Positions 1 to 9,643 of a stretch of 64,000 bases of DNA are shown here, in pieces. The position numbers were made by a program, and so were the translations under genes. Each line of letters starts with the position of its first letter. Position 1 is the stretch's first letter. The notes beneath the pieces are model-generated. The model was not told the origin of the DNA. It did no database searches and worked only from the letters and a program-made list of their open reading frames with translations. The DNA comes from Marinobacter sp. SS13-12 (GTDB lineage Bacteria > Pseudomonadota > Gammaproteobacteria > Pseudomonadales > Oleiphilaceae). The stretch is from NCBI RefSeq assembly GCF_030227115.1, contig NZ_JASSUA010000002.1:248001-312000 (forward strand). Reading direction: 5' to 3'.

Positions 1-35
1 TTCATAATCCGGGTTCAGTTATAACCACAACCGGT

Positions 36-407
36 GTGCCTGAAATGATTGGTGGTGTAAATCCTAACAGCGGCCTTCCGTTCCAGTCCGGCAATAACAG
101 CCCGGTCAGGGAACGCAGTGATGTGGCCCGTGCACCAGCGACAGCGCCGGATAACAACAGCGATGCGGTCCGGCGGGACCTCTCGGACACCCGTTCCCGT
201 AATGCCGAAGCTCGGCCAATACCTTCCGCAGAGTCCCTTGAGCGGCGCATTGAAGCCCGCCAGGCGGCAGAAGATGTTAGGCTGGAGCGTTTTCGCGCCG
301 ACGAAGTACCCCTGAATACCTCAAGAGCCTTATCCACATTTGCCGATGTGGCCGCCCGGGGCGATGCCCCTGATAATGTCCTGGCCGGCATCGATATTCT
401 GGTTTGA
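36..407 (+). CDS. hypothetical protein, 5' end uncertain
   Basis: Small hydrophilic protein of about 120 residues that I do not recognise. The frame stays open to the left edge of the window, so the gene may begin upstream; GTG at 36 and ATG at 45 are in-frame choices, neither with a clear Shine-Dalgarno. The middle (about residues 25-95) is rich in Arg, Glu, Asp and Ala and probably helical. The C-terminus, with LSTFADVAARGD and a closing GIDILV, is reminiscent of short helices in flagellar-rod-like proteins, but that is weak. Its stop codon overlaps the ATG of rsmJ (TGATG), so the two are probably co-translated. Confidence 0.5.
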   Translation: MPEMIGGVNPNSGLPFQSGNNSPVRERSDVARAPATAPDNNSDAVRRDLSDTRSRNAEARPIPSAESLERRIEARQAAEDVRLERFRADEVPLNTSRALSTFADVAARGDAPDNVLAGIDILV

Positions 408-1216
408 TGTCTCCCCCGAACAGCCCCCCTGAACTCGCCGTTGCCTGCAGCCCCCTGGGTGATGGCCTTGCTGCGAAGCTGATGGCTGAACAACTCTCGC
501 TGCCGTTTCTTGGTACGGTGCGCCCACGCGATGTCCGGGATTATCCGATGCTACTGTTTTCCGATGAAAACGGCCTTGGCCTGCAGGTAACTGGCAAAGG
601 GGCCCCGGGCCCGGTCCGGGCAGAATTCGTAACGGGAAAGGCGGGATATCGCAGAGAGCATGGCGGCGGTACCGGCCAGCTGATCGCTAAAGCGGTTGGC
701 CTGCAGAAAACAAGGCAAGCGCTGCATGTTCTGGATGCGACTGCCGGCCTTGGTCAGGACGCGTTTGTGCTGGCGTCCCTGGGCTGCAAGGTGACGCTTT
801 TCGAGCGCTCACCGGTTATACATGCGTTGCTCAGTGATGGTCTTGCCAGGGCCGCCCTGAACGAGCAGAGCGCGCCGTTGGCTGCGCGCATGGCGCTGCA
901 GCCGGGGAACAGTATTGACTGGCTTGGGCGGGCGGAGAAAGGTGCAGTGGATGTCGTTTACCTGGACCCGATGTTTCCCCACCGGGACAAATCGGCACTG
1001 GTAAAAAAAGAGATGCAGGTATTCCGCACGGTGGTGGGTGACGACGACGATTCCCCCGAACTGCTGGCAGCGGCTCTGGCAGTGGCAACCTACCGGGTGG
1101 TCGTCAAGCGCCCCCGCAAGGCCGGCCCGGTGAGCGGCCCGGAGCCGACCACCCGTACTGAGGGTAAAAGCAGCCGCTATGATATCTATTCCATCAAGGC
1201 GCTACCCGGCAGTTAA
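407..1216 (+). CDS. rsmJ: 16S rRNA (guanine-1516-N2)-methyltransferase RsmJ
   Basis: Cytoplasmic SAM-dependent methyltransferase of the RsmJ (YhiQ) family, which methylates G1516 of 16S rRNA. It has 269 residues, close to the usual 250-270. The SAM-binding motif I is LDATAGLGQDAFVLA (about residues 107-121), followed by the acidic strand end VTLFERSP. The catalytic-type motif YLDPMFPH (DPMFP, about residue 185) is diagnostic for the family. The start is ATG 407, which overlaps the previous stop; a TTG lies directly before it. It converges on plsB with only 21 bases between the stop codons. Confidence 0.95.
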   Translation: MSPPNSPPELAVACSPLGDGLAAKLMAEQLSLPFLGTVRPRDVRDYPMLLFSDENGLGLQVTGKGAPGPVRAEFVTGKAGYRREHGGGTGQLIAKAVGLQKTRQALHVLDATAGLGQDAFVLASLGCKVTLFERSPVIHALLSDGLARAALNEQSAPLAARMALQPGNSIDWLGRAEKGAVDVVYLDPMFPHRDKSALVKKEMQVFRTVVGDDDDSPELLAAALAVATYRVVVKRPRKAGPVSGPEPTTRTEGKSSRYDIYSIKALPGS

Positions 1217-1237
1217 TGTACCCGTAACGCCACATAC

Positions 1238-3706
1238 TCAGGCCCCGAGCATGGTCACCTGCTGGATGGCCTGGCGTTTTTCCACGCTCAGAACCAGTCG
1301 GGCGTCTTCTGCAACTTCATCAAGACCTTCGCTGTAGCACAGCAGCCCGTTTTCGTCGGTGGTGATCACGCCATTGTGCTGCATGTTGGCAATAAAGCTG
1401 CGGAACAGGGTTTTATCAAAGAATTCCGGGGCATTGAGGCCAAACAGAATCGACATGCGCTCGGCCAGCAGGGTGCTCTGCTCTTCCAGCTCGGTGGCAG
1501 TGATCTTGCCAGAACCGTACTTGCGCAGTATGCCGATGGCAATATGGTAGCGCTCCAGCGTCTGGATAATGAATCGCGACAGTATCCGTAGACGAAGCAT
1601 GGCATCGGTGCCCTCTTCGGGGCGGCTGATCCTGTCATCGTCTTCCTCGAAAAGCAGGCCCCTGGACACCAGCACGTCGATCCACTGATTGACAACACCG
1701 GCAATATCGTCCGGATGATACTTCAGGAACAGCTCTGATCTGAGGTAGGGGTAGGCAACGCTGGCAAGGAACTCGATCTTCTCCCTGCGCAGTGACTGCT
1801 TGTTCTCGAACAGGCTGGCGATCAGTGACGGCAGGGCGAACAGATGCTGAATATTGTTGCGATAGTAGGTCATCAATATGGCGTTGCTGCCTTCCAGGGC
1901 AATGATGTCGCCAAGCTTCTGGGGCTGGCGGGTAACCAGCCCCATGTTCTCACAGTAGGCCACCCAGTCCCTGCCATTGCCTTCCGGCAACGTGATGGTC
2001 TCCGCGTAGGGGTAGGCTTTCAGCAGGTCTGCGTACTGATCCATCAGGCGGATCAGCTGTCCCTCATCCATGGCCAGCCGCTCGGTGCCCAGCAATGCGG
2101 TGGCGGTAATGCCAATGGGGTTGACTGCAACCGCGGCATTGATATTGGAAGCAACACGGGTCGCCAGTTCAGACACCGCCTGACTCAGCCACTTTGGCCG
2201 GTATTCGGAATCGTAGGCTTCTTCGCGCCAGCTGGGCTCGATTTCGTCCAGCACACTGGCAAGTGGAATCGCTTCGCCGAAGTTCAACGCCACCCTGCCA
2301 AAGGAGTTGTTCAGTTTGCGGACAGTCTTGGCCAGGGCGAACACGCTTTCCTTCTGTTTTTTCTTGCCCCGCAGCTCACCCAGATAGGAGCGGCCTTCCA
2401 TCACCTTCTCGTAGCCAATGTAAACCGGTACAAACACAATGGGCTTGCGGTGGTCCCGCAGGAAACTGCGGACGGTCATGGACAGCATGCCGGGCCGCGG
2501 TTGCAGCATTCGTCCGGTGCGGCTGCGCCCACCTTCGACAAAGTACTCAACGGAGTAGCCCCGCGAGAACATCACGTGCATGTACTCGTTGAACACTGTG
2601 GCGTAAAGCGGATTGTCACGGAAGCTCCGGCGCATGAAAAAAGCACCGCCACGACGCAGGATGGGGCCGACAAGGGGCATGTTCAGATTGATGCCTGCGG
2701 CAATGTGTGGCGGCATCAGGCCGTTTTTGTAGAGTACATAGGACAGCAGCAGGTAATCGATGTGGGAGCGGTGGCAGGGAACATAGACCACGGCATTGTC
2801 CTGGGCCATTTCCTTGGCCACCTGGATGTTGTTGATGGAGATACCGTTGTAAATGCGGTTCCACAGCCACGACAGCAACACTTCCATTACGCGGATGGTG
2901 ACAACAGACATGTTTGCGGCGATTTCATCGGCGTACTTGTAGGCCTTGGCGCGAACTTTCTCCGGGGGAATGTCGTCCATGCGTGCCGTTTCGCGGATGG
3001 CTTCCTTGACCGCCTGGGTGCGCACCAGGCCGCCGACCAGTGTACGGCGATGTGACAGATCCGGGCCCAGAACGGCCTGGCGTACACGGCGGAAATGGGT
3101 GCGGAGCATGCGTGCCAGTTTGCGGTTGGCGCGATCCTCACTGTGACGGTATTCGTCGATGACCTGTTTCAGGGACAGCGGCTGGTTGAACTGCACGTAA
3201 GTGCTGCGACCGTGCACCAGAATGATCAGGAACTTCTGCAACCGACCAGCCACCGACCAGGTGTCTGAAAGCAGAAGCTTGACCAGAGATTTTTCCTTGT
3301 CCGGGGAGCGCCCCCAGAACAGCGATACCGGCACAATCTGTACGTCCTGCTCCGGGTGCTCCAGGCCGTGGCGAACCAGTGCACGGAATTCACTGGTGGG
3401 AATCGGTGTCCGGCGTCGCTGGAACAGGCCACCAATCCTGCGATACAGGAAGAAAAACGAATGGTTTGGCCCGTTTTTCACCGGAAGGGAGGATTCTGCC
3501 CCTGGCAATCCGGCGCTCAACACTTCCTGCTCCAGTACCAGCCGGCTGGAGAGAGAGCTGTACTGCAGCACGTAACAAACCGGCTTTTCCGGATCCAGTC
3601 CCAGCGCTTCGGAGCTATTACCGCTTACATCCGTCCGGACCCACAAGAACAGGATCTTGCGGAAAAGGGTCAGGATCAGGCTGCGAAGGCCCAGGAAAAA
3701 ACGCAT
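1238..3706 (-). CDS. plsB: glycerol-3-phosphate 1-O-acyltransferase PlsB
   Basis: Inner-membrane-associated enzyme that transfers an acyl group from acyl-ACP or acyl-CoA to sn-glycerol-3-phosphate, the first step of phospholipid synthesis. The 822-residue length is typical of gammaproteobacterial PlsB. The four acyltransferase blocks are visible: HRSHIDYLLLSY (block I, catalytic His/Asp), GGAFFMRRSF (II), FVEGGRSRTG (III) and VFVPVYIGYE (IV), all between about residues 310 and 450. The hydrophobic N-terminus (FLGLRSLILTLFRKILFLWV) fits membrane attachment. It is divergent from nudC across about 140 bases. Confidence 0.97.
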   Translation of the reverse strand: MRFFLGLRSLILTLFRKILFLWVRTDVSGNSSEALGLDPEKPVCYVLQYSSLSSRLVLEQEVLSAGLPGAESSLPVKNGPNHSFFFLYRRIGGLFQRRRTPIPTSEFRALVRHGLEHPEQDVQIVPVSLFWGRSPDKEKSLVKLLLSDTWSVAGRLQKFLIILVHGRSTYVQFNQPLSLKQVIDEYRHSEDRANRKLARMLRTHFRRVRQAVLGPDLSHRRTLVGGLVRTQAVKEAIRETARMDDIPPEKVRAKAYKYADEIAANMSVVTIRVMEVLLSWLWNRIYNGISINNIQVAKEMAQDNAVVYVPCHRSHIDYLLLSYVLYKNGLMPPHIAAGINLNMPLVGPILRRGGAFFMRRSFRDNPLYATVFNEYMHVMFSRGYSVEYFVEGGRSRTGRMLQPRPGMLSMTVRSFLRDHRKPIVFVPVYIGYEKVMEGRSYLGELRGKKKQKESVFALAKTVRKLNNSFGRVALNFGEAIPLASVLDEIEPSWREEAYDSEYRPKWLSQAVSELATRVASNINAAVAVNPIGITATALLGTERLAMDEGQLIRLMDQYADLLKAYPYAETITLPEGNGRDWVAYCENMGLVTRQPQKLGDIIALEGSNAILMTYYRNNIQHLFALPSLIASLFENKQSLRREKIEFLASVAYPYLRSELFLKYHPDDIAGVVNQWIDVLVSRGLLFEEDDDRISRPEEGTDAMLRLRILSRFIIQTLERYHIAIGILRKYGSGKITATELEEQSTLLAERMSILFGLNAPEFFDKTLFRSFIANMQHNGVITTDENGLLCYSEGLDEVAEDARLVLSVEKRQAIQQVTMLGA

Positions 3707-3850
3707 AAATGGTCGCTCCGGTTCACAAAAACAGGCGCTAAGTTTACTTGGTTGCGCACGGTGCCGAAAGACATGATGTCGTTCAGTTGTATTGCACCGG
3801 TATGGTACATTTTCATCTCATGCCTTCATGATAGCTGCAGGATCCGGATT

Positions 3851-4672
3851 ATGGCGATATGGACACCCGGTTGGTCGACAAAAGCCCCTGGCGATAATGA
3901 CCTTGTGTTGGCCATTGCTGGCGACGCGGTACTGAAGCCGGATTCCGGGTGGCTGCATCCGTGGCAGGCAGTATCGCCATGGATCAGGACTGAGACCGGC
4001 CCGATTTATGTTGGTCAGTGGGGCTGTCAGGACGCCTATGTTGCCGAAACGGACACCGATGCCCTTCCGGGCCGGCCTGAGCCCGTGCCATTGAGGGATG
4101 CTCTGTTGATGATGGAAGACGCACCGGCAGATATGCTGGGGACCGCGTTCCAGGTTCACCAGTGGTGGCGGGACCATCAGTTTTGTGGCCGTTGTGGTGG
4201 CACTACCGGCATGCATCCCCTGGAGCGGGCGAAGTGGTGCGACGCTTGTGGCATTCCCTGGTATCCGCGACTCGCACCCTGTGTGATTGTGGTCATCCGC
4301 AGGGATGACCACATGCTTCTGGCCCGTTCCTCACGGGTAAAACGCCACTTTTTCAGCCTGATTGCAGGGTTTGTGGAGCCAGGCGAGAGCATTGAAGAGG
4401 CCGTGGCCCGGGAGGTCAAGGAAGAAACCGGTCTGGACGTCAGCAATGTCCGTTACCAGGCTTCCCAGCCCTGGCCATTCCCCCATCAGCTGATGTTGGG
4501 TTTTTTTGCGGATTATGCCGGCGGTGACCTGGTGCTGCAGGAAGACGAAATTGCCGAGGCGGACTGGTATCGGCCGGGTGAGTTACCCCCGGTGCCGCCT
4601 TCCACCACGATTGCCGGTCGGTTGATTCATGCCATGGCAGGGGAAATCAGTAGGAGGGGGGCACAATCGTGA
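3851..4672 (+). CDS. nudC: NADH pyrophosphatase / NAD-cap decapping Nudix hydrolase NudC
   Basis: Nudix hydrolase that cleaves NAD(H) into NMN(H) and AMP and removes NAD caps from RNA. The 273-residue protein has a Cys4 zinc ribbon (CGRCGG...CDACG, about residues 113-135), a full Nudix box (GFVEPGE through REVKEETGL, about 170-195) and the NudC-specific SQPWPFPHQLM motif about 15 residues later, which sets NADH specificity. The frame is open further upstream, inside the plsB antisense, but ATG 3851 (MAIWTPGW) gives the normal family length. Its TGA overlaps the GTG start of murI by four bases. Confidence 0.93.
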   Translation: MAIWTPGWSTKAPGDNDLVLAIAGDAVLKPDSGWLHPWQAVSPWIRTETGPIYVGQWGCQDAYVAETDTDALPGRPEPVPLRDALLMMEDAPADMLGTAFQVHQWWRDHQFCGRCGGTTGMHPLERAKWCDACGIPWYPRLAPCVIVVIRRDDHMLLARSSRVKRHFFSLIAGFVEPGESIEEAVAREVKEETGLDVSNVRYQASQPWPFPHQLMLGFFADYAGGDLVLQEDEIAEADWYRPGELPPVPPSTTIAGRLIHAMAGEISRRGAQS

Positions 4673-5517
4673 CAACGCCCAGGGTGCTGGTCTTCGATTC
4701 CGGTGTTGGCGGCCTGAGCATCGCTGCCTGTATCCACAACCAGTTGCCCGCAGTCCGGCTAGTGTACCTGGCGGACAACGCCGGCTTCCCCTACGGTAAC
4801 CAGCCGGAATCGGTGGTTATAGAGCGTAGTCAGGCCCTGATCACGGCCGCCACAGAGGCATACCACTGTGACGTTATTGTCGTTGCCTGTAATACCGCCA
4901 GTACCGTCATGCTTCCGCATTTGCGGGCCATGACAACCATACCGGTCATCGGTGTTGTACCCGCCATAAAGCCTGCCGTGTCACTGTCTGTTAATCGCCG
5001 CATCGGTGTACTGGCAACGCCGGCAACAGTGCGGCGCCCCTACCTGGAGAACCTGATCACTGACTTCGCCGATGGTTGCACCGTTGAGCGCCTGGGGCAT
5101 CCGGATCTGGTGTACTGGATTGAGCGTCTTGTCACCGGTGTGCCGGTCCCTGAGGCGTTGTTATCAGAAGCGCTACAACCGTTTCGTGAGGCGGGGGTGG
5201 ATACGGTGGTGCTGGGCTGTACCCATTACCCTTTGATCGGGGACCTGTTAAAAGCGCAATTGCCAGAGGTGAAATACTGGGTGGATTCCGGTGATGCCAT
5301 TGCCCGCCGCGCAGCCTGGCTACTGGAACAGCAGGGTCATGCGGCTGACAGCCTGAAGTGCCCGATTGATAAGAGGCCTGTTGAGGCAGCTCTGTTCACG
5401 GGTGAGGCGCCAGGTGGCCTGGGTGTGTTCCTTGATCAGCTTGGCCTGGGCGGCACAGATATCCGGGGGCAGTGGCCGGCTGCGGTTGAGCCTGTTACAG
5501 CAGCCGGGTCAGTTTGA
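4669..5517 (+). CDS. murI: glutamate racemase MurI
   Basis: Cofactor-independent racemase that supplies D-glutamate for peptidoglycan. It is 282 residues long with all signature motifs: VFDSGVGGLSI (catalytic-side Asp/Ser, about residues 8-18), ADNAGFPYG, the first catalytic Cys in VVACNTAST (about 74) and the second in VLGCTHYPL (about 184). It starts with GTG inside the last codons of nudC, so translation is coupled. The last 23 bases overlap the end of the convergent DUF2156 gene. Confidence 0.96.
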   Translation: MTTPRVLVFDSGVGGLSIAACIHNQLPAVRLVYLADNAGFPYGNQPESVVIERSQALITAATEAYHCDVIVVACNTASTVMLPHLRAMTTIPVIGVVPAIKPAVSLSVNRRIGVLATPATVRRPYLENLITDFADGCTVERLGHPDLVYWIERLVTGVPVPEALLSEALQPFREAGVDTVVLGCTHYPLIGDLLKAQLPEVKYWVDSGDAIARRAAWLLEQQGHAADSLKCPIDKRPVEAALFTGEAPGGLGVFLDQLGLGGTDIRGQWPAAVEPVTAAGSV

Positions 5518-6502
5518 ACATTGCCAGGAATTCCAGCGCTGGTAATGAGCGACGGTGGCAGCAATAGGTCTTGAAATTTTCGCCACGGAACCTCGACTTG
5601 GTGAACTCCAGCCCCTTGAAGTTGTAGAGGAAATTACCCTTCTCATACAGCCCGTGCATGATGCGCTTGAGCAGGCGGCTTTCCTGGTGCTCGGTAGCCC
5701 GGTCCAGTGACAGCGGGATCAGTCCCAGATCCAGGAAGGGCACACCTTCGGCCTTGAACACATCCATGGCATGAGCCATCAGAGTGTAGAAAATACCCTG
5801 ACGGAAATCGGCATTGGCCCTGGAAATATTGGGCACGTAGCTGATGATCTCGTTGTTGCGGTAGATGGGGTCAAAATAGATAAAGCCCACGGCCTTGCCA
5901 TCCTGGTAGGCATAGAAGTGACGCTCGTTTTCCCGGTATTCCATCTCCATGGGGCGAATGAGGAAACGGATTTCCTTGCTCTTGCATTTGCGCGTGCGAA
6001 TCCAGGCGTCGGAAATTTCCCGCGTATGGTCGTCGCTGAAGCGCTCCTTGACAGTGATGCTGTTCTTCTCGGCCTGGTTCAGGGCGGTGCGCAGAATCTG
6101 CTTCTTCTTGCCGGTCAGGGACCAGTTTTTCAGGTTGATGCGGGCCTCGCTGCCAAACTGGGTGCCATACAGGCCGAATCGGCGATAGAGATAATCCACA
6201 ACCGGTTTGGACACCTGAATATAGCAGGCGTTGGGGAAGCGCTGATGGAACTTTTCCAGGACGAGTTCAAAGTGCTCCGGCGCGGTGACCGGGTCAGACA
6301 GAACAAAGGTTCCGCCCCACTTGCGCATGTAAGCCAGGTAGCCGATGCCGGGGACGTCGAAATACTGCATGCCCGGCTGCAGCGTGGAAAATGACTGGGA
6401 GTGGGTGCCGTACTTCTTCAGGTAACCGACACGTTCCGGGAAGGTAAAGGCGCACTCATCCAGCGACTGGATGCCGTCGAGCGAAAGAATCTGATCTGAC
6501 AT
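5495..6502 (-). CDS. DUF2156 (phosphatidylglycerol lysyltransferase C-terminal-like) protein
   Basis: The 335-residue soluble protein resembles the GNAT-type catalytic domain found at the C-terminus of MprF aminoacyl-phosphatidylglycerol synthases (DUF2156), here without the membrane flippase part. Supporting features are the opening YLKKYGTHSQSFSTL, WGGTFVLSDPVTAPEH (about residues 62-77), AVGFIYFDPIYRNNEIISYVPN (about 205-225) and FLDLGLIPLS (about 260-270). The substrate is unknown; aminoacylation of a lipid is only an analogy. It lies 49 bases downstream of a methyltransferase on the same strand, so both are probably one operon. Its 3' end overlaps murI by 23 bases tail to tail. The start has a GGGGGAGCAACACC leader. 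Confidence 0.8.
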   Translation of the reverse strand: MSDQILSLDGIQSLDECAFTFPERVGYLKKYGTHSQSFSTLQPGMQYFDVPGIGYLAYMRKWGGTFVLSDPVTAPEHFELVLEKFHQRFPNACYIQVSKPVVDYLYRRFGLYGTQFGSEARINLKNWSLTGKKKQILRTALNQAEKNSITVKERFSDDHTREISDAWIRTRKCKSKEIRFLIRPMEMEYRENERHFYAYQDGKAVGFIYFDPIYRNNEIISYVPNISRANADFRQGIFYTLMAHAMDVFKAEGVPFLDLGLIPLSLDRATEHQESRLLKRIMHGLYEKGNFLYNFKGLEFTKSRFRGENFKTYCCHRRSLPALEFLAMFKLTRLL

Positions 6503-6551
6503 GGTGTTGCTCCCCCGGTTGTTGTTTTTTAATTGGCGCGAGGACTGCTGG

Positions 6552-7205
6552 CTACGCCTGTTTCTGTCCCAGAATTGACCAGTAGCAGTTCATGTTCAGC
6601 AGCTTGAAGTGCTTCTTCTCGGTAACCTGAAGGCCAAGACGCTGCATGTGCTCGGGGTAGTTGTAGATCTTGTGGAAAGCGTTGTTGGCAAACAGCCAGA
6701 AGATGAAAACGGCCATGTACCAGTACATCTTCTTGAACAGGCGGGCGACAAGGTTGCCGGTGGGGTAACAGAAGTCGCCAACTACAACCCTGGCGTCGGC
6801 TTTGCCCAGGCGGATCAGGTGCTCCAGCACCCGCACCATCATCTCTTCGTCAAACACATTGAGGAAAAAATTGGCCACCACCATGTCGTAGTGCTCGTAG
6901 TCATCCACTTTCATGATGTCGCTGTGAATACGGCGGATAGTGAGGTGTGGGGCCTCTTTTTCCTGGGCTTCTGCGAACTTTCGCAACATGGTTTCAGACA
7001 GGTCCACTACGGTGACATCGGCGCCCAGCTCTGCTGCGCGGATGGCATCACGACCATGGCCGACTCCGGCAAACAGGATGCGGTCACCGGGCTGGACGGT
7101 TTCCACATCAAGCATGGCGGTCTTGCAGCGGTGGATGTTCTTGCCGCTATAGAGGTTGCTCAGAAAATCGTAAACCGGACCAATGTATTTGTATTTGTCG
7201 TGCAT
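6552..7205 (-). CDS. class I SAM-dependent methyltransferase
   Basis: Methyltransferase fold with motif I ILFAGVGHGRDAIRAAELG and acidic motif II VTVVDLS, then a DMVVANFFLNVFDE strand (motif IV region). The C-terminal third has a hydrophobic stretch (MYWYMAVFIFWLFANNAFH) that suggests a membrane or lipid substrate. I chose ATG at 7205 (MHDKYKYIGPVYDFLS), giving 217 residues, because homology-like sequence begins there; in-frame starts up to 7292 exist. It is upstream of the DUF2156 gene and likely co-transcribed with it, so the two may act on the same substrate. The substrate cannot be told from sequence. Confidence 0.8.
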   Translation of the reverse strand: MHDKYKYIGPVYDFLSNLYSGKNIHRCKTAMLDVETVQPGDRILFAGVGHGRDAIRAAELGADVTVVDLSETMLRKFAEAQEKEAPHLTIRRIHSDIMKVDDYEHYDMVVANFFLNVFDEEMMVRVLEHLIRLGKADARVVVGDFCYPTGNLVARLFKKMYWYMAVFIFWLFANNAFHKIYNYPEHMQRLGLQVTEKKHFKLLNMNCYWSILGQKQA

Positions 7206-7446
7206 GGTGACTTCTGCCTGTCCATATCCAGTGGAGGCTTCCATCGTTCTTGTAATGGTTGGTTCACCGTGTGGTGAATTCGATGGAAGCACCTGATGGA
7301 TTTGAGCTTAGAGAAGCCGATGGGGGAATTATGTGCAGTGATGCGCATTTTCGGATACATAAAGTAACGAACAGCAACACTTTGCAAACCAGATCAACAT
7401 TTTAGATCAGAGTGTCCGACAATGGAGTATCGGTTATTTCGGCAGG

Positions 7447-9621
7447 TCAGAATGCGACGGCGCGGGCAGGAATGTGGCCGAGGGTTTTCTCGATGACATC
7501 GGCCGGCCGCGCCGGGCCATAGAAGAAGCCCTGAACCTGGTGGCAGCCAAGGCTTTTGAGGTAGGCCAGTTGTTCGTCGGTTTCCACGCCTTCTGCGACG
7601 ATTTCCAGCTTCAGGCCATGGGCCATGGCAACGATCGCATTGACGATGCAGGCGCCGTCCTCGCCACTGCGAATGGCCTTGACGAAGGACTGGTCCACTT
7701 TCAGGGTGTGGATGGGCAGGCGGTGGATGTAGTTCAGGGAGGAGTAGCCGGTGCCGAAATCATCAATCGCGATCCTGACGCCTAATGCAGCCAATTCACG
7801 GAGTTTCTGACTGATCTGCTCAAGATCGTTCATGATCACGTTTTCAGTGATTTCGATTTCCAGGTTTTCCGGTGGAAACCCATGGGCGTGGATCTGCTCC
7901 ATCAGAGTCTCAACAAAGCGTGGATGTTCCACCTGCACCGGTGACAGGTTCACAGCCAGCCGCAGGTCGCTGTGGCCATCACGGATCCATTGGCCGACAT
8001 CGCGACAGGCCCGGTCCAGTACGCATTCGCTGAGTTTGGCGATCAGTTTGGTTTCTTCCGCCAGGGGCAGGAAGTCACGTGGGTAAAGCAAGCCACGCTC
8101 GGGATGCTGCCAGCGTACAAGTGCTTCCAGACCCACTATCCGGTTGCTGGTGGAGCAAACCTGGGGCTGGTAGAACACCCGCAGCTCGTCTCTCTCAAGC
8201 GCCAGCCTCAGGTCCCGCTCCAGGTTCAGGCGGTTGGCGGTATCAATGCTCATGCTCTCGGAGTAGAAACGATACCCGTCCTTTCCTCGGGCTTTGACAT
8301 GGTACATGGCGATGTCGGCATTCTGGATCAGGTGGTCCATCGACTCACCCGCTTCCGGATAGATGGCGATGCCGATACTCACGCCAACAAACACCTCGTG
8401 ATCACCCAGCTGGAATGGCGCTCGCAGGGCCTTGATCAGTTTCTTGGAAATCTGCCGGGCATCTTCATGGCTGTGGATCGATGGTAGCAGGAGGGTGAAT
8501 TCATCCCCGCCAAAGCGGGACAGGGTGTCGCCCTTGCGCAGGCAGCGTTCCAGCCTCTGGGTCACCGCCTGCAGCAGGCGGTCGCCCATGGCGTGGCCCA
8601 GGGTGTCGTTAATGACCTTGAAGCGGTCCAGGTCGAGAAACATCACCGCCAGTTTCTGTTCACTGCGGCGGGCATGGGTAATCGCCAGATCAAGCCGGTC
8701 CTTGAACAGGGCACGGTTGGGCAGTCGGGTCAGCAGATCGTGATAGGCCTGGAAGTTGATAAAGGCTTCTGCTTCCTTGCGCTCGGTAACATCGCGCGCG
8801 GTGCCGTAATAACGGGCTTCCCGGCTGGCATACTTGCCATCTTCGTCGTTGGAGTGGGGCCAGGTTTCCGGGTCGATGGGGAAGGCGGTGATTTCAAAAT
8901 GCCGGTTGGCCTTGCGGCTGCCCCGGGTTTTCAGGCGTACTTCCAGGGTGCGGGGGTTGTCCGCGGAAATATTGGGGCCCTTGAGGGCATAGGTGCCCCT
9001 GGCAATGTCCCGGTCGTCCAGTATGTGGCGAAAGTGCCGGCCACAGAGCTCGGTGGGCTGGTAGCCCAGCAGGCTTTCAATCTTGCTGTTCACAAAGCAG
9101 AAATGGCCGTCGCCATCGAGCATGAACACAATGTCGGGGGAACTGTTGACGATGTAACGGTGAAGTTCTTCCGACTTCTCCAGGCGCATGCGTATGTGTT
9201 CATGGGCGCGCATCAGCGAGCGCTTGCCCAGAACGCTGTTTACAGTCGTCAGCAGTTCTTCCGGGTCAAAAGGCTTGCGGATGTAGTCCAGTGCACCCCT
9301 GCGCAGGGCCCGACTGACGGAACTGAACGAGCTTTCCCCGCTGACAACGATCACACCACAGTCTGGCTGTTCTGATGACAGCCGCTCCATGACATCGAAT
9401 CCATCCACATCAGGCATGCGCAGATCCAGCATCGCCAGATCAAAGGATTCAGTCTCGAGAATCCGGTAAGCCATGCGGCCGCCTTCTGCCTCGGTGACGT
9501 CATACCCCTTGCCCTTGAGCAGTGATGCCAGGCCGGATAGCAGTCTCGGGTCGTCATCGACGACAAGAATACGTGCCTTTGCGCCGTTGCCGGTGGTCCA
9601 TTCGGTGCTCGAAGGTTTCAT
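7447..9621 (-). CDS. response regulator with PAS, GGDEF and EAL domains
   Basis: The 724-residue c-di-GMP signalling protein has, in order: a receiver domain (ILVVDDDPRLLSGL, phospho-acceptor in LAMLDLRMPDVDG, residues about 15-130), a PAS domain (about 150-290), a diguanylate cyclase domain with intact RFGGDEF and an RxxD inhibitory site (RKGD) five residues before it (about 300-460), and a phosphodiesterase domain with EALVRW, NLSPVQ, EIEITE, DDFGTGYSS, KVDQSFV, EGVETDEQ and QGFFYG (about 475-715). Both enzymes look intact, so the net output depends on phosphorylation and PAS input. It follows the HDOD-kinase gene by 22 bases and is very likely its partner. Confidence 0.93.
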   Translation of the reverse strand: MKPSSTEWTTGNGAKARILVVDDDPRLLSGLASLLKGKGYDVTEAEGGRMAYRILETESFDLAMLDLRMPDVDGFDVMERLSSEQPDCGVIVVSGESSFSSVSRALRRGALDYIRKPFDPEELLTTVNSVLGKRSLMRAHEHIRMRLEKSEELHRYIVNSSPDIVFMLDGDGHFCFVNSKIESLLGYQPTELCGRHFRHILDDRDIARGTYALKGPNISADNPRTLEVRLKTRGSRKANRHFEITAFPIDPETWPHSNDEDGKYASREARYYGTARDVTERKEAEAFINFQAYHDLLTRLPNRALFKDRLDLAITHARRSEQKLAVMFLDLDRFKVINDTLGHAMGDRLLQAVTQRLERCLRKGDTLSRFGGDEFTLLLPSIHSHEDARQISKKLIKALRAPFQLGDHEVFVGVSIGIAIYPEAGESMDHLIQNADIAMYHVKARGKDGYRFYSESMSIDTANRLNLERDLRLALERDELRVFYQPQVCSTSNRIVGLEALVRWQHPERGLLYPRDFLPLAEETKLIAKLSECVLDRACRDVGQWIRDGHSDLRLAVNLSPVQVEHPRFVETLMEQIHAHGFPPENLEIEITENVIMNDLEQISQKLRELAALGVRIAIDDFGTGYSSLNYIHRLPIHTLKVDQSFVKAIRSGEDGACIVNAIVAMAHGLKLEIVAEGVETDEQLAYLKSLGCHQVQGFFYGPARPADVIEKTLGHIPARAVAF

Positions 9622-9643
9622 TATTTACGCCCGTCGCTTTTCG

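Noticed and set aside
1844..3055. A 403-codon open frame opposite plsB
   Set aside because: Antisense shadow of plsB with no family features.
3356..3850. N-terminal extension of the nudC frame
   Set aside because: It lies opposite plsB, would add 165 residues without a domain, and the normal NudC length starts at ATG 3851.
7206..7292. Longer start for the methyltransferase
   Set aside because: The extra 29 residues look like non-coding sequence read in frame; methyltransferase-like sequence begins at MHDKYKYIG. This remains uncertain.
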